From positions 1,488,001-1,552,000 of the forward strand of contig JANUWF010002285.1 in the NCBI GenBank assembly GCA_026120185.1: a DNA stretch of 64,000 bases. Direction: 5' to 3'. The notes beneath the pieces are model-generated. The model was not told the DNA's origin and made no database searches. It saw only the letters and a program-made list of their open reading frames with translations. The translations under genes were made by a program, and so were the position numbers. Numbering within the stretch: position 1 is the first letter of the stretch; each line of letters begins with the position of its first letter. The DNA comes from Voacanga thouarsii (taxonomy: Eukaryota > Streptophyta > Magnoliopsida > Gentianales > Apocynaceae). Below are positions 23,998 to 33,982 of this stretch, piece by piece.

Positions 23998-24357
23998 CTC
24001 GATGGAGCTAAGAAGGCGAAAATGGTGAAAGCACTCCATGACCAAGTGAAAGAAACCATTGCAAAACGCTTTGAAGAGATCGCCCATAAGCGCATTCAAG
24101 GAAGGAAAAATGTGTCATTTGAGCTGGGCAATTGGGTATGGGTGCATCTTCACAAGGAGAGATTCCCCGTACAACAACGGAGCAAACTAGATCCAAGGGG
24201 GGATGGTCCATTTCAAGTTCTCGCTAAAGTTGGAGATAACGCTTATAAGATAGATTTACCCAGTGAGTATCATGTTAGCGCCACTTTTAATGTTAGTGAC
24301 CTCTCTCCCTTTGATGTAGGCGATGGCAACGATTCGGAGACGAATCCTTTTCAATGA
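23998..24357 (+). pseudogene. pol: Integrase C-terminal domain of element 2
   Basis: About 119 codons, open to a TGA at 24355-24357. It contains KHLQ-type basic helices and the GPF-like module: WVWVHLHKERFP, then SKLDPRGDGPFQVLAKVGDNAYKIDLP, then an SATFNVSDLSPFDVG tail. This C-terminal module binds DNA and chromatin in Ty3/gypsy integrases. The stop sits directly on the purine tract, so translation ends at the LTR, as is normal for this group. No clear chromodomain follows. Confidence 0.9.
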
Positions 24358-24365
24358 GGGGGAGA
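24356..24365 (+). other. Polypurine tract of element 2
   Basis: GAGGGGGAGA directly before the TGATAAGACTC start of the 3' LTR. It overlaps the integrase stop codon. Confidence 0.9.
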
Positions 24366-24948
24366 TGATAAGACTCAACTTCATCATGGAGGTCAAGACC
24401 AAGGAGGAGGAGGCGTGACCATGCAAGGACAAGGACCGATGATAAGATCTAAGTCCAAGAAGCTTCAAGATGAGTTCCAATTGTTCATAAAACCATGCTT
24501 GAGGATGAAAGATGATTGGAAGGTTAAGGAAGCTAGCCAAGAGTTCATTTTGATGACTATTGAAGAAGGACCCCAACAAGAACTCGAGCCGACAATGAAG
24601 GGGATGAAACTTGACCAAAGGAGGCCTCCCAGCAAACAGCCGGCACCGGCTCCAAGCAATCAAACCAGTGCCGGCTTCAACCTGCCCAACAGCAGCTTCA
24701 TTCAGGCACACTACCGGCCGAAGTCGCCGGTTGTAACCTGGGCCCCGCATTTTTTATGTTTTCTTCAGTTTTCCCAAATTTTAAGTATTTGTAAAGACTA
24801 TTAAGTCCCTAAATTGTAATAGAACCTCAGGGATTACTTAGCTAGGGTTAGGGTAGTATAAATAAAACCTTTAGTGACTTGACAACAGAATTCACATACA
24901 TTAATTCAAATTTGAGAGAGAATCTTAAGAGGCTCTAGCTTTCTTATT
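24366..24948 (+). repeat. 3' LTR of element 2, truncated
   Basis: U3 plus about 85 bp of R, homologous to 13685-14270, with TATA box at 24857-24864 and CCGG boxes at 24640-24653, about 24667 and about 24714. Homology stops at about 24948 in a CTTATTC context. The remaining 420 bp of LTR are missing. Confidence 0.85.
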
Positions 24949-25509
24949 CCATCTATTTATAGGCTTAGGAAGTGCCTAAACTCATTGGTGGAGGGTTTTT
25001 GGCCGAGTAGAAGTAGGAAGATACTAAAATTCTACAGATTACCAAAAACCGCGTGCAAAAATCAAGGCACTGTCTCCTTATTAGGGTATAGTCGGTGCCA
25101 CCTTGGCTATTGGAGCCGGCGCCGATTGTGTTCTGTTTCTTCAGTTGTTTGCCAATTTTTTCTTGATTTCTTCGCACTGTTTTCCAGAGTATAGCCAATG
25201 CCGGTTCCAGCTTCACAACCGGTGCCAGTTCGGTTCTATTCTGGATGTTTCACTAATTTTTTCATCGTCTCGAAGTGAGTGCCAATAGCACGTGGCCGGC
25301 GCCAGTTCCTTTGCCATGTCCGGCGTTGCCTCTGCTCTGTTTTGCGATGTTTTTATCTTGTTTTACCCCTAAAATCTGAAGTAATGCACAAAATACCTTT
25401 CCAAGGGTAAAATCTTAAATATGAAGTAATATGACTTGTTATTGAACAAAATATATCACAAAATAGCCTTAAATAACTAAGAAAAATATGACTAATTTAG
25501 GCCCTATCA
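24949..25509 (-). repeat. 3' LTR of the minus-strand Athila-like element, truncated after TATA
   Basis: On the minus strand the LTR starts TGATAGGGCC at 25509. It carries CCGG boxes (25115-25128, 25200-25230, 25294-25309) and reaches a TATAAATAG at 24961-24953. The sequence breaks a few bases later, where the plus-strand LTR of element 2 begins. R and U5 are missing. Confidence 0.75.
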
Positions 25510-25526
25510 TATTCCCCCACACTTAA
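25510..25526 (-). other. Polypurine tract of the minus-strand Athila-like element
   Basis: On the minus strand TTAAGTGTGGGGGAATA abuts the TGATAGGG LTR start. This GTGGGGGA form is typical of Athila purine tracts. Confidence 0.85.
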
Positions 25527-26962
25527 CTCTTTGGTTGTTCTCAAGAAAAGTATCAAAGAAATGTTAGAAAAACACAAGTTTTCAAAGTATCACTCAAATC
25601 AATTTCAAAATGATATCTCTAATGCTTTCTTCATTCCAAAACATAAGACATATGCTACTACATCCTTCATAACAAATGCAAAACTTGTGTAAGTGAATAG
25701 TGACTTAGTAGAAACATCTCAATACTTAACAATATTCTCAAACCATTAGAAAGAATTTAGTTCAAAAAGGATATGCATTCCATAAGCTTACTTTTAATAC
25801 ACTCTCTCCACTAATCCAAGACATATCATGATTTTACTTAGGTCAAGTAGGACTTTCAAGCTTGTAATGTAAGGCTAAAGGCTTGTAATGTAGCTTCCAA
25901 GCGAAAGATATAGGAAAATCAAATATCAAAGAAGATGAGAGTTCGCAAGAAAAGGATAAACAAAATGTATCAATGAATTCCAAACTTCTCTTGCTCTCCT
26001 ATTCCAAAATCAATCTAAACCCATAACCTTTTATAGCAATTACAGTTCAGTTCAAGCAAATCTTGTATTTTCATCAATCATTCTCACTCATCAATAATTT
26101 TTCCCAGGACCATTCAAATTTTCATCAATGGTATCAAGAGCTTGATGTGAACTCATATTTTTTCAGAAATTCCTACAGCTCAACCATGATTCTTCTTGTG
26201 AATTTTCTTTTCTTCTCTTTCACTTTCACTTTCTTTCTTCCTCTTCTTTTTTTTTTTTTCAAATGCTGCTATTATTTCTTTCTCAGTTTTCGCTTTCACT
26301 TTTTCTAGCAGCTTTTTGTTTTCTTTTCTTGTTTTCAATCTTTCTCTTCTCTTTCTTCTATTTTTTTTTCCTTTCCCAACTCAACACAACTATTGATGCA
26401 TGACTGAAAGTAATAAGTCATGATCTTTTCACAAGTAGTCTCCCTTAATATTTTCCTACATGTACTTTTATCCATCACAAGAAATCAAAGATTTGGAAGA
26501 CAAATCAAACTCTCAGAAAGAAGTAATAGACAAAGTATGATAACGGGTTTTAAGAAAGAAATTAACAATTTAGTCTCAAAATAGGCACTAGGGATAATAT
26601 CAAATAGGTAGGCTTGAAAAGCTCAAACTATCCAAAGAAGGCCTATTACCGTCATCCCTAAGTTAAATCATGAATTTCTTTCTTATTTCGCCTCGAGAGG
26701 TATTTAAGTAAGTTCTAAAATGCTCAATGAATTTTAGTGAAAAAACAGATTTAAGAACAATGTAAAGCATTTGATTAAGAACTACTTAGTCCAAGTGCAT
26801 GCAAAAAGTCATGCATAAGCCATAAATGATATAGAACATATGCTCTATGACCTATCACAAAGACATGCATTAAAAATACAGCTTGAAATCTCAAAGAAAA
26901 TAAAAAAAAAATTGAAACATTGCTCACAGGGATGAATGAGGAATAGAAGAGTTCTCAATATA
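25527..26962 (-). other. Long 3' untranslated region of the minus-strand Athila-like element
   Basis: 1.4 kb of AT-rich, stop-rich DNA with pyrimidine-rich runs (26190-26390). No domain seen in any frame. A short Phe-rich plus-strand opening (26063-26308) is a product of the TTTC-rich composition. Confidence 0.6.
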
Positions 26963-27005
26963 ACCACTCCCCCACACTTAAACTGGACATTGTCCTCAAT
27001 GGCCA
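26963..27005 (-). repeat. Conserved internal block shared by both Athila-like elements
   Basis: On the minus strand it reads GGCCATTGAGGACAATGTCC and then CAGTTTAAGTGTGGGGGAGTGG. A decayed copy lies at 13431-13471 on the plus strand. The second half looks like an extra internal purine tract, 1.4 kb from the one at the LTR. Confidence 0.7.
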
Positions 27006-27409
27006 AATAAATAGAACAAGGGGAAAAAAAATAATGCCATTAGACCAAAAATATAAAGGAGAAGAGATAAGAAAGATAATACTACCATTCATTGTGCAAT
27101 CTTCTGTACAAGAGTTGAATTCCTGAAGAATGAGGCATTGGCAAAGTACCTAAAAAGAAAAATACAAAAGAGCACACCAAAGTATAAAACTAGAAATGAA
27201 AGGAAAAAAATAAAAACTAAAGAAGGAAAATAGTACAAGAAAAAGAAAAGATAAAGTACACATCCAAAAGAAAATGACATGAAAATTTAAAGGAAAAAGA
27301 ACAAAAAGATAGTGATAGGAAAGACATGTGTAGAATAAGCAGCTCAATCCGCCCTATCATCATCATCAGGTGCAAACGTGCCCTTACCACCATGTTGTCT
27401 CGGAAAATG

Positions 27410-28537
27410 CTACCTCCACTCAGCCCATTGCTGCTCCATAGTAGCTTGCCTCTGGGCAATGTCGTCAATGGAGCCCTGCATGTGTAGTAGCATCTGCGTT
27501 TGTATGGCTAACAATCCCAGCACTGTAGTCTTAAAATCAGTCCTGGATTGGGACTGGGAACTACTAGCGTGTGCTCGCATTGGTGGTGGTGGGTGCTCCT
27601 CCTCCACAGGGGGTCTAACCTAACCGGGATATTTGACTTCATGTGGTGTTAGCCACTTCTTTAGCTCTTAGTTATACTTGTACCTACAACTCGTTAGTGT
27701 TTGTTCCGTAACCATCACATGCTCAGTGGTAACCTCCATCAATTCGCCCTCAGTACTAGCACCAAAGTCTCTCAAAATTTTCATGAAGACTAGAAGGAAA
27801 ATGAAGGCTTTGATAGAGAGACGGTGATGAACCACATCCCTAATGGATTGTATAATCAAGGGTGCAAGAGGGATAGGTAGGGTGTTCATCATCCGACGCA
27901 AAATGTATGTATCAATAAGGTGAGTCTCATTAAATCTATTGGTACGGGGTACAACATTGAATCCAAACATGTATACTAGAGCCCTAAAGTTTGCAGCAAG
28001 ATCATTATTCGAATAAAAGCTATTGGCTTGGAAAGCATTGTGCTTGTGCAACCCAAGAGTGGCTCTAGTTCCACTGGCATCCCAATTGGGGTTAGAAAGA
28101 ATTTTTTGATTGTCAACATCTATCATTTGCCAAGAGTCATCATCATATACCTGGAGGAGATTAGCTAAGTGGTCTCATGTGATGATGATGGGGGTTCCTT
28201 TCACTCTTGTCTCAATGTGGGGAAGGTGTTTATTGCCTTTGTCAACCATGTTGGCATAGAATTATTTGATTAGCACTGGACAATAATTCCTTTTTAGCTG
28301 TACTATCGATCCCCACCCTAGCCTCCTAAACATCATTCCAAGTTTGAGGGCATGGTCTAAGGTGGGTGCAAAGGTATGCTCCACAATAATCTTGTTGGAA
28401 GCTCTCATATTATACCATTCCTCACATGATGGATCTATAAATTCAGATGGTCTAAGGAACAAAGGATCTATAGAGGCAGGGGCTGAGGAAGAGGAAGCTC
28501 TCGCCATTTTTGAGGGTTGACCCCGTGCTCTAGACAT
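27410..28537 (-). pseudogene. Env-position ORF with putative plant transposon protein domain
   Basis: Starts at the minus-strand ATG at 28537 (MSRARGQPSKMARASSSS) and keeps one frame for about 376 codons to 27410, broken only by stops at about 28262, 28168, 27668 and 27628. After a Ser/Ala-rich head it shows an FYANM-like segment, a VKGTPI segment, and a helical region with WQMIDVDN, FYSNNDLAANFRALVYM and MNTLPIPLAPLI, the layout of the putative plant transposon protein domain found in the position of env in Athila elements. The last 60 residues are Gln-rich and helical. Function unknown. I see no signal peptide or membrane anchor, so calling it an envelope protein would be unsupported. Confidence 0.65.
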
Positions 28538-29675
28538 GTTGGCAAGTAAGTAGTGGTAAAAATAAGAGGATAAAATGAAGAAGCTCACAGAGTTTAGAAG
28601 GGTTGTATCTCCCCTGGCAAACACAATGTACAACTCCTACTCAATGCTCAACCGACTCACAACAATTATTCCTAAACTCCTTTAAAGTATGTCACACACC
28701 CAACAACAACCAATACAATTCCTTCAATCAATTCAACACAACCTGTAGGATTACATAGAAAGCTCATTACAATGCATAAATGTGTTGAACAAACCCTATG
28801 TATTTTGAATGTGCATATATGATCATGTGAATGAAGCCATCATCATGGCATTAGAATGATTAAGTGGAAAACAATTCAAGGCCAATGTGCATTACTACTT
28901 AATCATAATAGCCATCATCCTACCCCTAAGCATATGCATAAATTCCCTAATGATCATATGAATGACTCACATACTCAACAACCATTAACTCATAATATAT
29001 CCAAAGTTATGAAGCTCACGAGTTAATTCACAATGCAAGAGAACATTATCTATCCCAGTTTTTGGCAAAAAATATACTCAAAATTAGAAAATTTCATCTA
29101 CAACATTTTAACTGTGGGAATTCAAGAAAAATCATACCTTTATGTTCTCTTATGCATGGGCAAGCAAAAGATGCAATCTTTTTGCAGAAATCCAAGCTCT
29201 TTGCATGTGGATTAAAGATTGGGTTTTTGTGAAAAATGGAAGGTTCAGGGAATTTTGAACCGAAAAATCAATGAAAGAAGGACAGATTGATGATTTAAAA
29301 GTGTGTGGGAGGTGAAAAATCAAATTTTGAGAGGTTTGGAAGGTGAGGCCGGCACCGATTAGAGAGGATTTGAGAGAAAGTTGAAGAGCTTGAAAGAAAA
29401 AAAGTGGCTAAAATAGCCTATTTCATGTGTCTTGCTTGACGGGAACCGGCGCCGGTCCTAGTCTTAGCCGGTGCCGGTTGCATTCTGTCCGGCCTTCAAA
29501 TATTTTTTTTAAATAATAAAAAAAATGAACACACAGGAATAATGAATAATGCAATTTAATTCATGAAGAAAAGAAATAAAACAAAATGACAAAAATAAAA
29601 AATGTTCCCAATCACAAAACTAAAAGCAAAAATGACTTCAATGTTTTCCTCAATGTTTCCTGGCAGTGTCCCCGC
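28538..29675 (-). other. Spacer between gag and the distal ORF, carrying CCGG boxes
   Basis: About 1.1 kb without coding motifs where pol would be expected. It contains three CCGG-type boxes (29347-29360, 29444-29458, 29466-29481) of the same kind as in the LTR U3 regions, followed on the minus strand by pyrimidine-rich leader-like sequence up to the ATG at 28537. Confidence 0.6.
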
Positions 29676-30880
29676 TTAACGATCCCCAAGTAGCTTAGCA
29701 AGTTGGCCAATTTGGTTTTCAAAGTTGCACATGGAAGCCTCTAAGTTCCTTGTTGTTGCATCAACCCCTCGGAACTTGGTTTCCGTCGTACTTAGCAATT
29801 GGCCAATCAAGTCCTCCAATGGCGGTTTGGAAGGTGCTAAATTGTTATTCAAAGGAGGTGGGTTCCTTTGATTTCCCCCAAAGTTAAAAGAACCCTGCCT
29901 AGGTTGATTTCCGTTGCTCCAAGAAAAGTTAGGGTGATTTCTCCAACTATGATTGTAAGTATAAGAATTGTTACCTGGACGGATATTACCTGCAAAGGTC
30001 GCTTGTTCCGTAGTTTCTTGGAGTGCACCCATATTTTGGCACTTATGATTTGGGTGACCTTCTCCACAGAAATCACAATTTACATTTAACACCTGACCTT
30101 GAGGCATCCCCATTTGTTCCATTTTTTGAATCAACGCTTCCACCTTAGCCTCCAATACTGCTACAACATCCATTTTGTGCACTTCTTGCACATGAGCTTT
30201 AAACCTTTCATTTCCCCAAGAATAGTTATTAGAAGCAAAATTTTCAATAAGATTGAATACCTGTTTTGGGGTTTTATAGTTGATGGAATCCCCTGCAGAA
30301 GAGTCTACCACTTAGCGTGTTGCAAACGTAAGGCCGTTCAAAAAGATGAGCATCTGTATTCCTAGCTCAAATCCGTGGTGTGGGCATTTTCTCAGCATCT
30401 CCTTGAATCTCTCCCAACTTTCATACAAAGGTTCAGAATCTAATTATTGGAAGACAAATTTCTCGTTCCTAAGTTTGGTTGTTCTAGCTGGAGGGAAGTA
30501 TTTAGCAAGAAATTTTTTAGCTAGGGCATTCCAAGAGTGATGGAACCTGTAGGCAAAGGCTTCAACCAAGATTTGACTCTATCTCTCAAAGAAAAAGGAA
30601 AAAGTCTCAGCTTTATGGCATATTCAGAAACACCATTCATTTTGAAAGTATCACAAATTTCAAGAAAACTGGCTAAGTAGGCATTAGGATCTTCTTTAGG
30701 TAGCCCATCGAATTGGACCATATTTTCGATCATCTGGATGATATTGGGCCTTATCATGAAATTGTTTTCATCTATCTTAGGTCTAGTGATACTCGAGCCT
30801 ATGCTTGAGATTGCAGGTTTTACAAAGTCATCCATAACCCTCCTATTATTTCCAGCATTGTTGTTTTGTGCACCGTCCAT
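29676..30880 (-). pseudogene. gag: Athila-type gag
   Basis: The minus-strand ATG at 30880 opens a capsid region: an SSITRP motif, FMIRPNIIQMIENMVQFDG, DPNAYLASFLEICDTFK and YAIKLRLFPFSLRDRVKSWL, the standard gag capsid wording of Athila and Tat elements. A frame change lies between 30521 and 30311. The second piece has VVDSSAGDSI, a coiled segment, the zinc knuckle CDFCGEGHPNHKC (CX2CX3HX4C, at about 30075-30037), an Asn/Pro-rich tail and a final IGQLAKLL helix, and ends at 29676. Total length (about 400 codons) fits Athila gag without its pol continuation. Confidence 0.85.
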
Positions 30881-31243
30881 GTCTGCGAGTAAGTTTCTTT
30901 GGATTGTTTGGCGTAGTTTTGAGAGAGTCTTTTAGATTTTAGAGTCAAAACCGACTATCTTGCCATCGGAAATTCGGGTCATGTACCAAGGTCAACACCT
31001 AGACAAGACCAAACAACAAGTTAGATAACGGAATTTATGATTAACATGAAATTAAAAGACGAAAAAGTTAGTCAATTAAACATTGTCAAAGTTGGTAAGT
31101 TAGATTACAGAGGTATACAAAGATACACAAGTTACAAAAGATGGCACCTTTTTGCGAAAAGAACAATTGTACATATTTACATATTTACCCGTTTACATAT
31201 TTACATAGTTAAATCAACAAAATCTGAGCTTTCATGATATTGC
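30881..31243 (-). other. Leader of the minus-strand Athila-like element
   Basis: About 360 bp between the primer-binding site and the gag ATG. Short frames only. Confidence 0.6.
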
Positions 31244-31261
31244 TCCCTGGCAACGGCACCA
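31244..31261 (-). other. Primer-binding site, tRNA-Asp type (minus strand)
   Basis: On the minus strand TGGTGCCGTTGCCAGGGA, two mismatches from the tRNA-Asp complement. It lies just after the LTR end GCATCA, with the same AGTTTT spacer as the plus-strand element. Confidence 0.85.
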
Positions 31262-31267
31262 AAAACT

Positions 31268-31550
31268 TGATGCGTATTTATTTGGGTGTAAAAATCATAT
31301 AAAAATAAACACATTCCCAATCAAGTTTAAATTAAAATGTTAATCCCAAATTACATATATGAGCAAGCGTACTTATCATTAACATAGCATAGGGTTCAAA
31401 CGGGTGTCGATCCTCAAGGAACAAGTATGCATTAATCACTTTTTTTTCATTGTTTAACCAACTCAATAAAGTGAAAAAGAAATAAAAAAGGAAAATAAAA
31501 TAAAATAAAATAATATATACATGTCAATGATAGAGAATTTTGTAACTCAA
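31268..31550 (-). repeat. 5' LTR remnant (U5 end) of the minus-strand Athila-like element
   Basis: Plus-strand start TGATGCG, i.e. the minus-strand LTR end CGCATCA. The GTGTCGATCC block and the upstream A/T-rich text correspond to the U5 end of the plus-strand Athila LTR (11700-11940). Only about 280 bp survive before pararetrovirus-like sequence begins near 31550-31585. Confidence 0.6.
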
Positions 31551-31584
31551 ACTATTATTCTGGCAAACATGATCTTAATAAGGA

Positions 31585-32350
31585 AATATTAGTAGCATTG
31601 ATGTAGAACTATTAGCAATTTGTTATGCCTTAGATAATTTTAGATTATTCATTCTAAATAATCAAGAATTTACACTTAGAACTAATCATGATGCAATAGT
31701 AAAATTTATTAACAAGAAAAATGAAAAACATAGCTCTTAAAGAAGATGGTTAAATTTCTTAGATAGAATTACTAAGGATGGATATAAAATTAATTTTGAA
31801 CATATTAAAGGACATAATATTAAAATTGCAGATCATTTGTCAAGACTACTAACACATCTAGTATGACTTCATAGACAGATCTCAACAAAAACACTATAAA
31901 GATTTGACAATGGTAGCTTACCAAGTATCCTAAAGGAACAAATCTCCATTGTAGAACTTCAACAAAAGGTAACCTAGATGATATCCACCAAACATTTTTA
32001 GACAATCTTTGGAATGCACAAAATGCAAGTCAAAAGATAAAATGTTTACATGCTTTAGCATTTTACTTTAGTAACTTACAAAAAAAGAGTTATTCCTATT
32101 ATGTAGTAATACAGGATCACCAACCCTGTGATTACTCGAAATGGATCTCTGTGATGGAATGTGTTAATAATTTTTAAAATCCTTTGCATAAATGTTTGAG
32201 AATAATTTATGAAGTATTCGAATTTGCTAGAACTAGGATTAGTATTAATTTCTTCATCGACCTAGACTATAGAAATGATATGCATAAACCCTCTCTATAG
32301 ATCACAGACATACCTAGCACCATTACTTCACAAAACTTAGAATTTTGTAA
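31585..32350 (+). pseudogene. Endogenous caulimovirid RNase H and downstream coding remnant
   Basis: Plus-strand frame with RNase H wording typical of plant pararetroviruses: VELLAICYALDNFRLFI (catalytic Glu), a TLRTNHDAIVKFINK segment (an Asp expected after RT is Asn here), RRWLNFLDRI, then FEHIKGHNIKIADHLSRLL at about 31795-31854. One stop (about 31738) separates the blocks. Downstream, with several frame breaks, an open text continues for about 480 bp (KIKCLHALAFYFSNLQKK, FEFARTRISINFFIDLDYR) that I cannot assign. The FEHIKG..N.ADxLSR pattern distinguishes it from Ty3 RNase H (ADALSR after a GKxNVV motif, as at 20911-20943). Cut at 32358 by element 3. Old and inactive. Confidence 0.7.
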
Positions 32351-32358
32351 ACATTGTG

Positions 32359-33244
32359 TGATGAGACTCTGCTTCATCATGGAGGTCAAGATCAAGGAGG
32401 GGGAGGCTTACCATACTAGAACTCAAGCCAGTAACAAAGACGGACGAAACTCGACCAAAAAGGAGGCCTCCAAAGGACGGTCGGCACCGCCCCAGCAACA
32501 GAATCGGCGCCGGCTCCATTCTGCCCAACAACGGCCTTATTCTGCTTTTTGACTACCTAAAGACAGATCACAACTGGCACTGGCCGTGTGGTCCAAAACT
32601 GGCATCGGCTCCCCCCTGGGCAGCCGACGATTGCCCCGCGTTTTTAATGTTTTCTCAGATTTTCTTCAATTTTAATTGCTTGTAAAGAATTATTATGACC
32701 CTAAACTATAATAGAACCTTAGGGATTACTTAGTTAGGGTTAGGATAGTATAAATAACACCTTTAGTGATTTGACAACAGAATTCACAGTCTTTAATTCA
32801 AATTTTAGAGAGAATCTTGAGAGGCCTTAGCCTCCTTGTTCATCTTGTTCAAGACTATGCTTAAGGGTTAATCCTCCTTATGAATGAGTCTATAAAAACT
32901 TTTTGATAATCCAATGTGGTTTCTTTGAATGGGTCTTATTTGTTTTGTTCTCCTAAGGTTTGTTTGAATTCCAATATTTGGGTGTCTATTTTCTCTATTC
33001 TATTTGTTCTTATTTGCCTTTATTGCTTTAAGGATATTGGGGTGTGATTATAGTAGAACATTCTATTTTACTTGAGGGTCCTTGAAGCTTAGTTCTTTAA
33101 GGGTTTGATAGAGGGTATGTTGTTATTTCACTTTCTCCTTTTTATCTCTAGAAGAATCTCTGTTTGGTCCCATTTGGTTGAGCTGAACACATAGCCAACC
33201 AAAACACCCACATTACCAAGAAAAGCCACATAAGATTCGTATCA
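32359..33244 (+). repeat. 5' LTR of element 3
   Basis: About 886 bp, TGATGAGACTC to GTATCA. Homologous to 13685-14686 with small deletions in U3. TATA box 32749-32756. CCGG boxes at about 32480-32490, 32503-32517, 32570 and 32602. The probable target duplication TTGTG is at 32354-32358; its partner is outside the window. Confidence 0.85.
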
Positions 33245-33251
33245 AAGAGTT

Positions 33252-33263
33252 TAGTATCAGTTC
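33252..33263 (+). other. Decayed tRNA-Met primer-binding site of element 3
   Basis: TAGTATCAGTTC at the position of TGGTATCAGAGC in element 2; three mismatches. Confidence 0.7.
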
Positions 33264-33569
33264 AAGGAAAATCTTGATTCTAATCAAAGCTTGAAAGCAA
33301 GAAAAGGAACCCTACAAAGTTGAAGAAAAAGAAAACAGAGAAAATCTCGTAACTTAAAAACATGCTCCAAAAAGGTCATGAAACTTTTGCTATTTCTTGA
33401 TTTTTCTCTTGGGAAATTACTCCTTGATGTTAATATAATCCTTGGGAACAAATTTTTCTTGTGTTTGTGGTGAAATTTAGCTTGAATATGAGTGAAAATG
33501 TTCATTATTCTTAAGTGACGGGATTGTAGCCAATGTGTTCGATAAAAGTTCTATGAGAATATTTTGGCT
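33264..33569 (+). other. Leader of element 3, first part
   Basis: Matches 14706-15017 of element 2 and is resumed at 43292 after the copia insertion. Confidence 0.75.
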
Positions 33570-33574
33570 ATAGT
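33570..33574. repeat. Left target duplication of the minus-strand copia element (ATAGT)
   Basis: ATAGT here and at 43287-43291. The host leader (compare element 2 at about 15010-15020) is continuous across it. Confidence 0.92.
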
Positions 33575-33941
33575 TGATGGGTTTAAAGAGCAGGGGAGCC
33601 TGCACGGGAGACAAAAATGGAGGAAAACAAAATTGAACTAGTAGCATGGAAGAGTTAAGATCATACCTTTGTGTGCTTTAAGCCTCTTAGGTTGTGTAGG
33701 AATGGACTGAACCACGAAAATAGCCTATCTTGGCCCGCTTGATAAAGCTTCCGGTTGAAAACCCGCTAACCTCCTACTTTGCCTTATTTGCATGAACACC
33801 AAGCTTTTCGGCTCACGGAATATTCCACTGCCTCAATCCTTGTTGGTGAAACAAAGAGTGAAGAGGAGTGGTCTCCAAACTCCTTGGTACTCTTGCTATT
33901 GATTAGCAAAGCTCCAAGGAAAAACAAGAGGAGAAGGAGAC

Positions 33942-33982
<41 letters not shown>

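Larger units (their letters stand above)
24949..31550 (-). mobile_element. Athila-like Ty3/gypsy element on the minus strand, lacking pol
   Basis: Read leftward: U5 end of a 5' LTR (31550-31268), tRNA-Asp primer site (31261-31244), gag (30880-29676), a spacer with CCGG boxes, an env-position ORF (28537-27410), a conserved GGCCATTGAGGA block, purine tract (25526-25510) and 3' LTR U3 (25509-24949). No RT, RNase H or integrase lies between gag and the distal ORF. Both LTRs are truncated at the outer side, so there is no target duplication. It could only have spread with help from an autonomous Athila element (inference). Confidence 0.8.

Noticed and set aside
24256..24750. 164-codon minus-strand opening
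   Set aside because: Antisense to the integrase C-terminus and the LTR U3 of element 2; the sense frame is clearly the coding one.
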